Source of the DNA: SAR202 cluster bacterium
GTDB taxonomy: Bacteria > Chloroflexota > Dehalococcoidia > Lucifugimonadales > Australimonadaceae
Reading direction: 5' to 3'
Assembly (NCBI GenBank): GCA_016872415.1
Contig: VGZX01000013.1
Coordinates: 1 to 40,349 of the forward strand
Length of the DNA: 40,349 nucleotides
Shown here piece after piece: positions 1-12,311 of the stretch; position 1 is the first letter of the stretch; each line of letters begins with the position of its first letter. Made by a program: the position numbers and the translations under genes. The notes below the pieces were generated by a model that was not told where the DNA came from, did not search any database, and was given only the letters and a program-made list of their open reading frames with translations.

Positions 1-207
1 ATGGCGGACGCCCCCGCGACGCCCCCGGCGCTTGCGGTGCGCCGAGGCGGCGCTGCCGGGCTCGGCGTCGCCGGTCAGTGAAGCGGGCTGCTCAACGGAA
101 GCATTCTCGAAGGGAGACGCCCCGAAATCGGCGTCGGACGGATCGGGCTTGCCCGAGGAGTCGGGCTGGTCGTGCTCTGTCCTCAAACGGTCCTCTAATG
201 ACCTCAT
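1..207 (-). CDS. Unidentified protein, N-terminal part only (runs off the left edge)
   Basis: Reading leftward from ATG 207-205, 69 codons stay open to the window edge. The start gives MRSLEDRLRTEHDQ, then about 45 residues rich in Asp, Glu, Ser, Pro and Ala, then a basic stretch HRKRRGRRGG near residue 60. An acidic disordered lead followed by an Arg-rich patch is common at the N-terminus of RNA-binding proteins such as RNase E/G or Rho-like factors, but no catalytic domain is visible. It begins 30 bases after the carB stop on the same strand, so it may be the last gene of the pyrimidine operon transcript. There is no clear ribosome-binding site before ATG 207; TTG at 186-184, preceded by AGAGG, is an alternative start. 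Confidence 0.5.
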   Translation of the reverse strand, partial: MRSLEDRLRTEHDQPDSSGKPDPSDADFGASPFENASVEQPASLTGDAEPGSAASAHRKRRGRRGGVRH

Positions 208-237
208 CGCGAAGATGCGCTACCAGTTTAATGCCAT

Positions 238-3200
238 CTACGCCGTGCCGTCCACGTATTTGGCGGTTGGGGCGACGCTGAATCGGTCGTAGCCATACGC
301 CAGCGCCTCGACCGCCGCGCGCGCCGTATCGATCGAGGTGTAGCAGGGCATGCGCCGCTCGACGGCCGCGCGGCGTATCTCGAAGCCGTCCTTCAGCGAC
401 ACGGCGACCTCGGCGATGGTGTTCACGACGCCATCCACGGTGCGGTCGACGACCACGCTGAGGGCGTTGGCAGCGGGTTCGCCGACGCGGTTCACCGGCG
501 TCACCGGTATGCCGAGGCCGCTGACGAGCGCGGCGGTGCCGCTGGTCGCGTAGAGCCGGTAGCCGCGCTCGTGGAGCAGTTTGAGCCAGGGCACCGCCTC
601 CGGCTTGTCGCGGTCGGCGATGGTCACGAGCAGCGAGCCCTTGGGCGGCAGCATGAGGTTCGCCGCCATGAGCGCCTTCGCCACGGCGGGCCGCAGCGCC
701 TTGTCGATGCCCATGACCTCGCCGGTGGACTTCATCTCGGGGCCGAGGTAGGTGTCGACGCCGGGCAGCTTCTGCATCGAGAACACCGGCGCCTTCACCG
801 CCACCAGCGGCTTCACCGGCTGGAGCCCGCCCTGGCGGCCCTGCTCGCGGAGCGTTTGGCCGCGCATGACATTCGTGGCGAGCTGCACCATCGGCACGTC
901 GGTCACTTTCGAAATGAACGGCACCGTGCGGCTCGACCGTGGGTTGACCTCGATGATGTAGACCGACGATTTGAGATGGGAGCTGGGGTCGAACGTCGAC
1001 GGGTCGCGGTAGAGGCTCTCGCTCATGATGACGTATTGGATGTTCATGAGGCCGCGCACGCCAAGCGCCAGGCCAATACGGGTCGTGTAGTCGACGATCA
1101 TGTGCTGCTCCTCCTCCGTCAGCGTGGGCGCCGGATAGACGGCCATGGAGTCGCCGGAGTGGACTCCCGCCCGCTCGATGTGCTCCATGATGCCGGGGAT
1201 GAGCACCTGCTCGCCGTCGCAGATGGCATCGACCTCCACCTCGCGGCCCTCGAAATACTTGTCCATAAGGATGGGCCGGCCCTGGCCCGCCTCGACGGCG
1301 CGGCTGAGGTAGCGGACGAGCTGCGTGGCGTTGTCGACGATCTCCATGGCGCGCCCGCCGAGCACGTAGCTGGGCCGCACCAGCAGCGGGAAGCCGATGC
1401 GCTGCGCGACGCTGAGGCCTTCCTCCAGCGATGTGACCGTGGCGCCGGGCGGCTGAGGGATGCCGAGGCGCTCCATGAGGTCGCCGAAGCGTTCGCGGTT
1501 CGATGCGATGTCGATGGCGTCGGCCGACGATCCCATGATGGGCAGGCCCGCCCGGCCGAGCGCCTGGCTGAGGTTGATGGCCGTTTGCCCGCCGAACTGC
1601 ACCACGCTCGCGGGCGCGTCGCCGCCCGGCGGCGTCTCGTTGTCGATGATGTCGCGCACCGCCTCCTCGTCCAGCGGCTCGAAGTAGAGGCGGTCGCTGC
1701 TGTCGAAGTCGGTGCTCACGGTTTCCGGGTTGGAGTTGACCATGATGCTGTGAACGCCAGAGTCGCGCAGGGCCCACGCCGCGTGCACCGAGCAGTAATC
1801 GAACTCGATGCCCTGGCCGATGCGGATGGGCCCGCTGCCGATGACGACGGCGCGCGGTGCGGGCAGGGGCGAGGCCTCGTTCTCTTGCTCGTAGCAGCTG
1901 TAGAAGTAGGGCGTGACCGCCTCGAACTCGGCGGCGCAGGTGTCCACCATCTTGTAGACCGGACGGATGCCGGCCTCGATGCGCTGCTGGCGCACCTGCT
2001 CGGGCAGGCGGTCGGCGAGTGTGCCGATCACCTCGTCGGAGAAGCCGAGACGCTTCGCCTCCCACAACAGGTCGGAGGTAAGCTCTTGGCCGAGCAGGCG
2101 GCGCTCCATGTCGACGATGTGCTGGAGGCCTTGGACGAACCACGGATCGACCATGGTGATCTTGCACAGGTCGTTGACGCCGACGCCGCGCCGGAGCGCC
2201 GCGAGCATGACCCACAGGCGCAGGTCGGTGGGGTTCAGCGGCAGCCCCTCGACGCCCCTGGCGGCGCCTTGCTTCCACTCCGGGTCTTGCCAGAGGATGG
2301 AGCGGCCGCCCATTTCCAGCGAGCGGACGGCCTTCTGCAGCGCGGCGACGTAGGAACGGTCGATTGCCATTACCTCGCCGGTGGCCTTCATCTGCGTGCC
2401 GATGACGCGGTCGCCGGTGGCGAACTTGTCGAACGGCCAGCGTGGGATCTTGATGACGCAATAGTCGATGGCGGGCTCGAACGCCGCCTTCGTCTTCTTG
2501 GTGACGGCGTTGGGTATCTCGTCGAGGGTGCGGCCGACGGCGATTTTGGCGGCGACGCGGGCGATGGGGTAGCCCGTGGCCTTCGAGGCGAGGGCCGAGG
2601 AGCGGCTGACGCGCGGGTTCACCTCGATGACGTAATACTGCATGGGGGCGGGCGCGCCGCCGGGCAGGGCCTCGCCGACGATGGGGTGGGGCGAGAGCGC
2701 GAACTGCACGTTGCAGCCGCCCTGGATGCCCAGCGACCGGATGATCTTGATGCTGGCCGAGCGCAGCATCTGGTATTCCTTGTCGGAGAGCGTCTGCGTC
2801 GGGGCGATGACGATGCTGTCGCCGGTGTGGACGCCCATGGGGTCGAAGTTTTCCATGGTGCAGATGATGATGCAGTTGTCGGCCGCGTCGCGCATCACCT
2901 CCACCTCGATCTCCTTCCAGCCCAGCAGCGAGCGCTCGACGAGGATCTGGTGAATGGGGCTGGCGGCGAGGCCGGTGCGGGCGACCTCCTCCAGCTCGGC
3001 CATGGTTTTCGCGAAGCCGCCGCCGGTGCCGCCCAGGGTGTAGGCGGGGCGGACGACCAGCGGCAACCCCAGCGCGCGGCCGACTGCAAGGGCCTCGTCC
3101 ACCGAGTGGACGATTTCGCTGGGCGGCGTGGGCTCGCCGATGGCGGAGAGCATGTCACGGAACAGCTCGCGGTCCTCGGCCTTGGCGATGGTTTCGGGCG

Positions 3201-3555
3201 AAGTGCCGAGGAGCCGCACGCCATGGCGCTCCAGCACGCCCGCGCGGTGCAGGTCCATCGCCAGGTTCAGGCCGGTCTGCCCGCCGAGGGTCGGCAGCAG
3301 GCCGTCAGGCTTCTCCCTCGCGATGATGCGCTCGACCACATCGACGGTGAGCGGCTCGATGTAGACGAAGTCGGCCACGTCCTCGTCGGTCATGATCGTC
3401 GCGGGGTTCGAGTTGACGAGGACAGTGGTGATGCCTTCCTCGCGCAGCGAGCGGCAGGCCTGGGTGCCGGCGTAGTCAAACTCCGCCGCCTGACCGATGA
3501 CGATGGGTCCGCTGCCAATGACGAGGACCTTGCGGGGCTTTTCGTGAGTGGTCAT
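238..3555 (-). CDS. carB: Carbamoyl-phosphate synthase large subunit
   Basis: Makes carbamoyl phosphate from bicarbonate, two ATP and ammonia delivered by CarA; first committed step for pyrimidines and arginine. The 1105 residues match the full family length. The order is family-typical: [20 protein letters not shown] at residue 9, the first ATP-grasp half, an oligomerisation segment, the second half opening with [18 protein letters not shown], and a C-terminal MGS-type regulatory domain (from about residue 950) starting near [12 protein letters not shown]. It is separated from carA by a vapB/vapC remnant and a 367-base spacer, unlike the overlapping pyrR-pyrB-pyrC-carA genes. The start is ATG 3555; the leader lacks a good Shine-Dalgarno sequence, so translation here may be weak. 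The whole frame is intact. Confidence 0.97.
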   Translation of the reverse strand: MTTHEKPRKVLVIGSGPIVIGQAAEFDYAGTQACRSLREEGITTVLVNSNPATIMTDEDVADFVYIEPLTVDVVERIIAREKPDGLLPTLGGQTGLNLAMDLHRAGVLERHGVRLLGTSPETIAKAEDRELFRDMLSAIGEPTPPSEIVHSVDEALAVGRALGLPLVVRPAYTLGGTGGGFAKTMAELEEVARTGLAASPIHQILVERSLLGWKEIEVEVMRDAADNCIIICTMENFDPMGVHTGDSIVIAPTQTLSDKEYQMLRSASIKIIRSLGIQGGCNVQFALSPHPIVGEALPGGAPAPMQYYVIEVNPRVSRSSALASKATGYPIARVAAKIAVGRTLDEIPNAVTKKTKAAFEPAIDYCVIKIPRWPFDKFATGDRVIGTQMKATGEVMAIDRSYVAALQKAVRSLEMGGRSILWQDPEWKQGAARGVEGLPLNPTDLRLWVMLAALRRGVGVNDLCKITMVDPWFVQGLQHIVDMERRLLGQELTSDLLWEAKRLGFSDEVIGTLADRLPEQVRQQRIEAGIRPVYKMVDTCAAEFEAVTPYFYSCYEQENEASPLPAPRAVVIGSGPIRIGQGIEFDYCSVHAAWALRDSGVHSIMVNSNPETVSTDFDSSDRLYFEPLDEEAVRDIIDNETPPGGDAPASVVQFGGQTAINLSQALGRAGLPIMGSSADAIDIASNRERFGDLMERLGIPQPPGATVTSLEEGLSVAQRIGFPLLVRPSYVLGGRAMEIVDNATQLVRYLSRAVEAGQGRPILMDKYFEGREVEVDAICDGEQVLIPGIMEHIERAGVHSGDSMAVYPAPTLTEEEQHMIVDYTTRIGLALGVRGLMNIQYVIMSESLYRDPSTFDPSSHLKSSVYIIEVNPRSSRTVPFISKVTDVPMVQLATNVMRGQTLREQGRQGGLQPVKPLVAVKAPVFSMQKLPGVDTYLGPEMKSTGEVMGIDKALRPAVAKALMAANLMLPPKGSLLVTIADRDKPEAVPWLKLLHERGYRLYATSGTAALVSGLGIPVTPVNRVGEPAANALSVVVDRTVDGVVNTIAEVAVSLKDGFEIRRAAVERRMPCYTSIDTARAAVEALAYGYDRFSVAPTAKYVDGTA

Positions 3556-3922
3556 GCGTTAATCTTTAGAACGAAAGCATTCGTAGCCGACGGACAATCT
3601 CAGGCCCTTGGCTTCCGTGTCCACCATGGCCGCCCCACGTTGAAGGATGGGAAACTCGAAGCACGGCGACGCCAGCAGGTGCGAGCCAGCTCGCGGTTGC
3701 CTTGTGTACAGGAGTGCCGAGGGGAGAACCACGCGGGGACGGCAAAAGGATACCTCTCTATCCAACACCCCGTTGTTCACGGACCTCTCGCTTGCCTTTC
3801 CATCGACTCTACCTGTCCCACCAGGCTCGGCATTGACACATGCGGTCATCAGTTGGCTCCACGGGTTTCGGAGGCCCATAAACACTGCTGGCGGATACTC
3901 ATGCAGCAACCTCCACGAAGGA
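3556..3922. other. Spacer between truncated vapC and carB with no recognisable gene
   Basis: This 367-base stretch is visibly less GC-rich than its flanks. On the minus strand one frame stays open through it to 3559 but does not resemble any family I know. The continuation of the vapC frame is closed by TAG (3925-3923) and then TGA. No C-terminal PIN motif is recognisable in any minus-strand frame. It may be DNA left when the vapC 3' half was lost, or a remnant of an inserted element. I see no clear promoter for carB in it. Confidence 0.5.
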
Positions 3923-4078
3923 CTACATTGACTTCCTAGCTCCTTGGAGCACTTCGGTAACGACGATTCCAATTGCCAGCCCCTCCTTGGTTTCAAGGAG
4001 CCTTCTCACTTCCTCGGCGATTTCGTTTTGTGGTTCTCGGAGGAACCTCACCAGAACGCTCGTGTCCAGAATCACCAT
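3923..4078 (-). pseudogene. vapC: VapC-type PIN toxin, truncated to 51 codons
   Basis: ATG 4078 overlaps the vapB stop (ATGGTGA), the usual vapBC arrangement. The frame reads MVILDTSVLVRFLREP and continues to VVTEVLQGARKSM, then TAG at 3925-3923. It has the first PIN acidic residue (Asp5, in ILDTSVLV) and the second (Glu42, in TEVLQGAR). The family usually runs about 130 residues, and the later acidic residues that complete the metal site are missing. Loss of the C-terminal half should abolish ribonuclease activity. Base composition is less GC-rich than the pyr genes, consistent with acquisition from elsewhere. A short functional peptide cannot be excluded but is unlikely. Confidence 0.7.
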
Positions 4079-4293
4079 GAAGAAGCTCCAGATTTGTGAC
4101 TTTCGATTTTCCTGGACTCTTTGCTCACGTCGTCGATCTCTATATGCCCCGACAGTGCGATCAAGCCCTGCACGGCAGCTCGGTAGAGGTACTCTCGCAG
4201 TGCCTTTTCAACAGCCTTGCTCTTATTCGTCTCGCCCGTGAAGTAGAGCACGTCGTCGAGCGTCTTCTCGTCGATGTCCAGCATGGTCCGCAT
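4072..4293 (-). CDS. vapB: VapB-type antitoxin inside the car operon
   Basis: A 73-residue protein starting MRTMLDIDEKTLDDVLYFTG, followed by NKSKAVEKALREYL and an LIALSGHIEIDD-like segment. This is the pattern of short VapB antitoxins: an N-terminal ribbon-helix-helix-like DNA-binding part and a C-terminal toxin-wrapping tail. The start is ATG 4293 with GATGAGG upstream. It lies 38 bases after carA and overlaps a truncated vapC, so it is an antitoxin without an intact partner here. VapB proteins normally repress their own promoter; an AT-rich inverted repeat at 4310-4336 is a suitable operator. The frame is intact, so it may persist through operon read-through or by neutralising a toxin elsewhere; this last point is inference. 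Confidence 0.75.
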   Translation of the reverse strand: MRTMLDIDEKTLDDVLYFTGETNKSKAVEKALREYLYRAAVQGLIALSGHIEIDDVSKESRKIESHKSGASSW

Positions 4294-4309
4294 GGCTATG
4301 CCTCATCGA

Positions 4310-4331
4310 AATAATGCATAAATGATATGCA

Positions 4332-4336
<5 letters not shown>
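4310..4336. promoter_or_regulatory. Inverted repeat before vapB, probable VapB operator
   Basis: Arms AATAATGCAT (4310-4319) and ATGCATCATT (4327-4336) are complementary at 9 of 10 positions around a 7-base centre. The element is strikingly AT-rich for this genome, lies 17 bases before the vapB ATG, and its right arm covers the carA stop codon (4332-4334). The position suits autoregulation by VapB. Confidence 0.55.
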
Positions 4337-5425
<1,089 letters not shown>

Positions 5426-5426
<1 letters not shown>

Positions 5427-6789
5427 TACGAGCGGGCCACCTTCTTCAATGTCTCGGGCTGCATGCCGTCATGGACGATCTGGCCTTGGGCAATCGTGAG
5501 CCGCACGCGGCCCTTCAGCGTGGCTCCGCGCAGCGGTGTGTTCTTCCCCTTGGACGCGAACCGCGCGGTATCGACCACCCATTCCTCATTGGGGTCGAAA
5601 AGCACGACGTCGGCGGGCGTGCCGGGGCGCAGCGTGGCGAGGCCGGCGTGGCGCGGGCCGAGCATCGCGGCGGGGCCGACGGTGAGCTTGCGGATGAGCG
5701 TTTCCAGCGGCAGCTCGCCGCCGTGCACCAGCGCCATCAGCGAGCCGAACGCCGTTTCGAGCACCGAGAGGCCGACGTTGGCGTCGTCGAAGGGCATCGT
5801 CTTGTCGCTCCAGGTGTGCGGGGCGTGATCGGTCGCGATGCTGTCGATGGTGCCGTCCTTCAGCGCCTCGACCATCGCGGCGCGGTCGTCGATCGCGCGG
5901 AGGGGCGGGCTCACCTTGGCGTGCGTGTCGTAGGCGGCGGCCGTGAGCGGGCCGCGGGCGTGGCGGCCTTGGTGGCCCAGCACCCACTCCTCGGTCATCG
6001 TCAGGTGGTGCGGCGTCACCTCGGCGGTCACGCGCAGGCCGCGCTGCTTGGCGCGCCGCACCAGCTCGGCGCCGCCGGCGGTGCTCAGGTGCGCGGCGTG
6101 GAACCAGCCGCCGGTCATGCCGGCTAGGGCGATGTCGCGCGCGACGAGCGACTCCTCGCCCGCCGACGGGTAGCCCGCGAGGCCAAGGCGCGATGCCACC
6201 CAGCCGTCGTGGATGCCGGTGCCCTTCGTCAGCGTGTAGTCTTCGCAATGGTCGACGACCGGCAAGCCGAGGTCGGCGGCGTAGAGCAGCGCGTTCCGCA
6301 TCATGCGCGCGTCGGCGACCGGCGCGCCGTCGTCGGTGAAGGCCACGACGCCGGCGCCGGCGAGCTCCTCCATGTCGGTGAGTACCTTGCCAGCCCGCCC
6401 GATGGTCACCGCGCCGACGGCCAGCACGCGCACGGGCCCCGCTTCCCGGGCCCGCTGGAGGACGAAGTCGACCACGGTGCCGTTGTCGATGGCGGGGTTG
6501 GTGTTCGGCATGGCGCACAGGGTGGTGAAGCCACCGCGCGCGCCCGCCGCCGCGCCGGTCGCGATCGTCTCTTTGTCCTCGAATCCGGGCTCGCGCAGGT
6601 GGGCGTGGAAGTCGATGAAGCCGGGGGTGGCGACGAGGCTCGTGCCGTCGATGACGATGGCGTCGGACGGGGAGACGTGTCCGCCTCGGCTCGCGACATG
6701 GCCGTCCCGCAGCAGCAGGTCGCCCACCTGGTCGAAGGCGTCGCCCACGTCGAGGATACGCACGTTCCGGATGAGGATGGGCCGCGTCG

Positions 6790-6793
<4 letters not shown>
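5426..6793 (-). CDS. pyrC: Dihydroorotase
   Basis: Cyclises carbamoyl aspartate to dihydroorotate, the third pyrimidine step. The 455-residue protein has the amidohydrolase metal motif DFHAHLREPG (His63, His65), the Asp-containing AFTDDGAPV segment used as a metal bridge in the Aquifex/Bacillus type of enzyme, DHCEDY, and the late catalytic ATDHAPH motif. Length and motifs fit the multidomain-independent bacterial form. ATG 6793 overlaps the pyrB stop (ATGA) and its own TAA overlaps the carA ATG. Regulation should follow the PyrR attenuator at the head of the operon. Confidence 0.96.
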
Positions 6794-8519
<1,726 letters not shown>

Positions 8520-8588
8520 TCACGATTACGGCCGTAAGCGAGGGCGGCGCCACCGGCGAGGGGCGCGAGCCGCGGGCCACCGCGCGGG

Positions 8589-8906
8589 CTACCGCCGGTC
8601 GCCGTGCTGGGATTCGCGCCGGATGGCCTTTTTCCGGGCCTTGCCGATCTCCTGACCGTCCACGGTGGAGCCGACGACTTTGCGCGAGCTTTTCGCCATG
8701 CCCTTGATCTTCTCCGTGCTCGTGGCCTTCACCCATGCCTTGTCGGAGCGCGAGCGCTCGACGAAGTGCGGCGACTTGCCGGCCTCGGCCTTGGCCTTCT
8801 CGTCGGCGCCCTTCAAGGGCGGCACGGTCTGGGAGGGCGGAGTGTCGGTGTTCCGCTTCGGCTTGGCCTTGGCGGTGTAGGTCGGTCGGTTGTCGCGCGT
8901 CGCCAT
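8589..8906 (-). CDS. Small basic hypothetical protein
   Basis: From ATG 8906, with GGATGGGGG just upstream, 105 residues: MATRDNRPTYTAKAKPKRN, then a Lys/Ser-rich, largely hydrophilic chain ending in a basic cluster (KARKKAIRRE). The many Lys codons (AAG) in a high-GC genome and the good ribosome-binding site argue for a real gene. No cysteines, membrane segment or known domain is visible. A role in nucleic-acid binding would fit the charge but is a guess. The stop lies about 80 bases beyond the pyr promoter on the same strand. Confidence 0.5.
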   Translation of the reverse strand: MATRDNRPTYTAKAKPKRNTDTPPSQTVPPLKGADEKAKAEAGKSPHFVERSRSDKAWVKATSTEKIKGMAKSSRKVVGSTVDGQEIGKARKKAIRRESQHGDRR

Positions 8907-9062
8907 TTGGTCCCCCATCCGCGGCGTGAACATGGCCGCGGCATGCTTCCAGGCTACGGGTGGCGTGGGGGCGGTGTGAAGCCGCGCGAGGGGCCGAATC
9001 GCTAGGCATGTCGAACGATCCGCGCGATGCCGGCGGTTGAGATGCGTGAACGCGCGGCGCGG

Positions 9063-9407
9063 CTAGTAGCGCTTGCGGGCCCAGGCGGAGGTGACGAGTG
9101 AGCCAACGCCGGCGCCGACGCCCCACAGGAACATCGTCTCGATGCGTCCGGTGAGGTAAGCGACGAGGGAGGCGCCGCTGCACACGCCGAATGCCAGCTC
9201 CATGGGGGTGTCGACGAGCAAGTGCGCGACGACGCTGCGGCGCGGGTCTTCCCGGTCGTAGTGGGCGTAGAGCCTGCCCTTGCGCTCGCGGATGTGGAGG
9301 CCATTGGGGCCGCGCCACTGGCGGGATGCGCCGAAGAACCAACCCATCCGCGACGGCTCGCACCCCGGAGGCAGCCGCGGAATCTCGAACTCTTGCCCGT
9401 ATTTCAT
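9063..9407 (-). CDS. Hypothetical protein with C-terminal membrane segments
   Basis: 114 residues. The first 60 are soluble and charged (FEIPRLPPGCEPSRMGWFFG, then RERKGRLYAHYDREDPRR); residues about 60-105 form one or two hydrophobic segments with Gly and Ala, ending ARKRY. I do not recognise the family. ATG 9407 has no clear Shine-Dalgarno sequence, but a good promoter (TTGCGA-N17-TAATCT at 9480-9452) lies just upstream on the same strand. The C-terminal basic residues suggest the end stays in the cytoplasm. Confidence 0.55.
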   Translation of the reverse strand: MKYGQEFEIPRLPPGCEPSRMGWFFGASRQWRGPNGLHIRERKGRLYAHYDREDPRRSVVAHLLVDTPMELAFGVCSGASLVAYLTGRIETMFLWGVGAGVGSLVTSAWARKRY

Positions 9408-9451
9408 GGACGCCGTGAAAACTCGCTGAACGGTGAAAATGGAACCAAGAT

Positions 9452-9480
9452 AGATTACCCGACGGCTACGGATTTCGCAA
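9452..9480 (-). promoter_or_regulatory. Promoter for the hypothetical gene at 9063-9407
   Basis: TTGCGA (9480-9475), 17-base spacer, TAATCT (9457-9452) on the minus strand; predicted start near 9445. It lies in the 170-base space after the zinc-ribbon gene, where I see nothing else. Confidence 0.5.
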
Positions 9481-9577
9481 TGGCGGGAAGCACTGGTTCA
9501 ATGCCAGTCCAGCGGCCCATCGCGGCGGCGGCGTTCGGGCCCGCGCGGGCCTCGTGCGGATGCGGGGACCCGCCCGC

Positions 9578-9859
9578 TCACGCGGCTTGGCGCGCCTCGG
9601 CGGGCGGCACGATGCCCGCGCCGTGGCACTTGACGCAATCGACGGTCGGCTCGTCGGGCTCGTTGTCGCCCAGCGTTCCCCAACCGCCGCACGCGGGACA
9701 TTTGCTCCAGCCGGCGCGCGGCTCGGCGACCCGGCCGCTGCCATCGCACGAAGGGCACGCCTTCGTCACCACGGCGCTCGTCGGGTTCATCCTCGGATCG
9801 GTGATCTCGTTGTTGCCGTCGCAGTTGGGGCATGTCGCCATGCCGGAAGCGGAGGTCAT
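9578..9859 (-). CDS. Small zinc-ribbon protein with three CxxC pairs (tandem copy A)
   Basis: From ATG 9859 (GAGGAGG upstream) 93 residues with repeated cysteine pairs: CPNCDG at residue 10, CPSCDGSGR, CPACGGWG, and CVKCHGAG near the C-terminus, ending IVPPAEARQAA. The CxxCxGxG spacing is like the DnaJ cysteine-rich domain or other tandem zinc ribbons that bind proteins or nucleic acid, and suggests two zinc ions. No J-domain is present. A paralogue with the same cysteine layout and the same IVPP-EAR tail lies 59 bases upstream (9919-10209) but carries an in-frame stop. The two probably arose by tandem duplication. Partner and role are unknown. Confidence 0.75.
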   Translation of the reverse strand: MTSASGMATCPNCDGNNEITDPRMNPTSAVVTKACPSCDGSGRVAEPRAGWSKCPACGGWGTLGDNEPDEPTVDCVKCHGAGIVPPAEARQAA

Positions 9860-9918
9860 CGGGGTCCTCCTCTGTGGGTGGAATGGCCCGGCGCGGCGGG
9901 CGCGAGCCGTGTCGTGGC

Positions 9919-10209
9919 CTATGCCGCGAGCGGGTCGCGGGCTTCGAGCGGCGGCACGATGTCGAGCGTGCGGCACTCCGGGCAGTCGGCCTCGCCGTGG
10001 CTCGCGCCGGCGACCTTCACGAAGCCCCACCCACGGCAGGCCAGGCACCGGGACCAGCGCTCCTTCGCGAACGCCACCTGGCCGCTGCCGAAGCACGAGG
10101 GGCAGGCGCGGGTCGTTTCGGCGGCTGTCGCGGCGCCGGTGGCGGGGTCGGTGACGACCTTGCGGCCTTCGCAATTGGGACATTAGCCCGTCGAAACGCG
10201 GGATATCAT
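9919..10209 (-). pseudogene. Zinc-ribbon protein, tandem copy B, in-frame TAA at codon 9
   Basis: ATG 10209 follows a strong GGAGGGGGGAG site and reads MISRVSTG, then TAA (10185-10183), then CPNCEGRK, CPSCFGSGQ, CLACRGWG, CPEC and IVPPLEARDPLAA to TAG at 9921-9919. The total is 97 codons with the stop at codon 9. Copy A has its first CPNC at codons 10-13, exactly where copy B has it, so the reading frame and start are conserved and only codon 9 differs. No ATG, GTG or TTG with a ribosome site is evident just after the TAA in this frame. A nonsense mutation or consensus error is likely; stop read-through is the less likely alternative. Confidence 0.7.
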
Positions 10210-10240
10210 GCGGTGCTCCCCCCTCCCCGGCCCCTCGTCC

Positions 10241-12277
10241 CTAGCTCTTGACGCGTTGCTTTCGGTTGGTCAGGTAGTCGACGATGACGTACTGGCCCAG
10301 CTGGTCGGGCGTGGTGTAGAGCGCGCGCCCGTGGTTGATCTTGGTGAGGCGGTCCACGAAGTCGAGCAGGTAGTGGCTCGTCTCCAGCATGAAGGTGTTG
10401 ATGACGATGCCGTCTTGCGTGCAGCGCCGCGCCTCCTTCAGCGTTTCCTGAATCGTCTTGTACGACGGCGGATACGAGAAATAGGCGCGGTCGCCCTCGA
10501 CGTAGGCGGTCGGCTCGCCGTCGGTGATCATGATGATCTGCTTCGTCATGCCCTTGCAGCGGTTCAACAGCTGGCGCGACATCATGAAGGCGTGCTGCAT
10601 GTTGGTGCCGGACACCCACGCGTTCCACGTCACCTTGGGGAGCTCGTCGCCGGTGATCTTCACGGCGTAATCGGAGAAGCCCAGCACGTAGAATTCGTCG
10701 CGCGGGTAGCGGCTGTGGATGAGGGCGTGCAGCGCCATCGCCACCTTCTTCGCGGCGGTGAAGCTGCCGAACAGCCCCATGCTGCGGCTCTGGTCCAGCA
10801 GCAGCACCGTGGCCGCTTGGGTCGTGTGCTCGGTGCGCATCACCTCGAAGTCGTCGATGGAGAGGCGCACCGGCGTGCCCGTGCCGGTGCGCTGCACGGC
10901 GTTCATCACGGTGCACTGGAGGTGTATCTCCATCGGATCGCCGAACTCGTAGGGCTTCGTTTCGTCGGTGTGCTCGCCGCCGGACCCGCGGACATGCAGG
11001 TCGTGATTGCCCTGGCGCGACTTCTGCAATTCGGCGAAGAGCTCCTTCAGGGCCTTCATGCCGATCTTGCGGATGCCGGCGGGCGTGAGGTCGAGCTTGT
11101 CGCCGTTGCGCTTGAGGTAGCCCGCGTCTTCCAGCTGCTTGGCGATCTTCCGGAGGCGCTCCAAGTCGCGGCGCGCATCCTCGCCGAGCAGTCGCTCGAT
11201 CTCGCCGGGGTCCAGCTGGTCGAGGTCGCCGCGGCGCATCACCTCCTCGATGGTGTCCTCTAGCTGGTCCAGGTCCTGCATCTGCTCCATCACCTGCATG
11301 GCCTGGTCCAGGGTGAGGTCTTCCTTGCCCATGAAGGGGTACTGCTGCGCGATGTCCTCCATGGGCATCAGCTGCCCGAGGTTCTGCGATAGCTCGGCCA
11401 GCTCTTGCGCCGTTTCGGGGTCCATGGCGGCGTTCATCGCTTCGAACAGCTCGCGGCGCTGCTCCGGCGACATGCTGTCGAGGAGCGACTGCATCTGGCC
11501 CATCTGCTCGGCCAGGCGCTGCATGAGCTCGTCGAACGACTCCGGCGGGTTGTCGCCGAACATCGAGCCCCATTGCCGCATGAACTCGTTGAAGTTCGGC
11601 TCCTTGCCGTTCATCTTGTCGCGCATCATCTGGTTCAGGTCGCGCAGCATCTCACGCATGGCCGCCATATCTTCCGGCGTCATCTGTTGGATGCGCTGCT
11701 TCATGTCCGACGCGACGTTTTGCATCATCTGCTTCCGCAGCTCGTCCATCAGCTCTTGGAACTTGGAGCGCGCGTCGGGGTCCATGAAGTCGTAGTCTTG
11801 CAGCTCCTTGATCTGCCCGCCGAGCGATTGCGGCAGGCGGTCGAGCTGCCCGCGGTGGTCGTTGGCGCGTTGCTCCAGCAGCTCCTGCATCTTCCGCATC
11901 TGCTGGGCCAGGTCGGGCGGCATCTGGTTGAGCTTGTCACGCGACTCGTCGACGCGCTTCTGGATGCCCTCGCGCTCGGTCTTGAGGATGTCGTCGAGCC
12001 GTTCCTTGAGGTCCTTGGCGACGGAGTCGAGGTTGTAACGCTGGAGTTGTTGCTGGCGGCGCTGCTGAAGGCGGTCCTTCAGGTCGCGGAGGCCGGGTGC
12101 GCGCTGGCCGTCGGGGTTGCGCATGCCGCGCTGGAACAAGTCGCGGAGGGCGCGGCGCACATCGCCGTGGGAGATGAGATCGTCCGCCATCTCCTCCATG
12201 AGCGCGGATTCATCCATGTCCCAGGGGTTTTGGGTGCCGTCCCAGCGCCCATAGCGGTGCCGTCGGTCGATATCCAT
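10241..12277 (-). CDS. VWA-domain protein with long charged helical N-terminal region
   Basis: 678 residues. Residues 1-50 open MDIDRRHRYGRWDGTQNPWD; residues about 50-430 are very rich in Gln, Met, Glu, Arg and Leu with heptad-like runs, likely long coiled coils. Residues 485-678 form a von Willebrand A domain with a full MIDAS: D495-x-S497-x-S499 in LLLDQSRSMG, T558 in SGTNMQ and D586 in ITDGEP. Related VWA proteins of actinobacteria and Chloroflexota usually accompany a MoxR-type or Mg-chelatase-like AAA+ ATPase, with the VWA protein acting as substrate adaptor. No such ATPase is in this window. It is cytoplasmic by appearance (no signal peptide). Confidence 0.85.
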   Translation of the reverse strand: MDIDRRHRYGRWDGTQNPWDMDESALMEEMADDLISHGDVRRALRDLFQRGMRNPDGQRAPGLRDLKDRLQQRRQQQLQRYNLDSVAKDLKERLDDILKTEREGIQKRVDESRDKLNQMPPDLAQQMRKMQELLEQRANDHRGQLDRLPQSLGGQIKELQDYDFMDPDARSKFQELMDELRKQMMQNVASDMKQRIQQMTPEDMAAMREMLRDLNQMMRDKMNGKEPNFNEFMRQWGSMFGDNPPESFDELMQRLAEQMGQMQSLLDSMSPEQRRELFEAMNAAMDPETAQELAELSQNLGQLMPMEDIAQQYPFMGKEDLTLDQAMQVMEQMQDLDQLEDTIEEVMRRGDLDQLDPGEIERLLGEDARRDLERLRKIAKQLEDAGYLKRNGDKLDLTPAGIRKIGMKALKELFAELQKSRQGNHDLHVRGSGGEHTDETKPYEFGDPMEIHLQCTVMNAVQRTGTGTPVRLSIDDFEVMRTEHTTQAATVLLLDQSRSMGLFGSFTAAKKVAMALHALIHSRYPRDEFYVLGFSDYAVKITGDELPKVTWNAWVSGTNMQHAFMMSRQLLNRCKGMTKQIIMITDGEPTAYVEGDRAYFSYPPSYKTIQETLKEARRCTQDGIVINTFMLETSHYLLDFVDRLTKINHGRALYTTPDQLGQYVIVDYLTNRKQRVKS

Positions 12278-12311
12278 GAGGCCATATTACACCCGGCGTC
12301 GAGACGGGCGA

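Noticed and set aside
3556..3922. Possible group II intron or other ribozyme remnant before carB.
   Set aside because: No domain V hairpin, no reverse transcriptase and no convincing ends could be found by eye.
571..3939. A very long open frame on the plus strand opposite carB.
   Set aside because: It is the antisense of a high-GC gene: the translation is full of His, Arg, Val and Asp with no family resemblance, while the minus strand encodes a perfect CarB.
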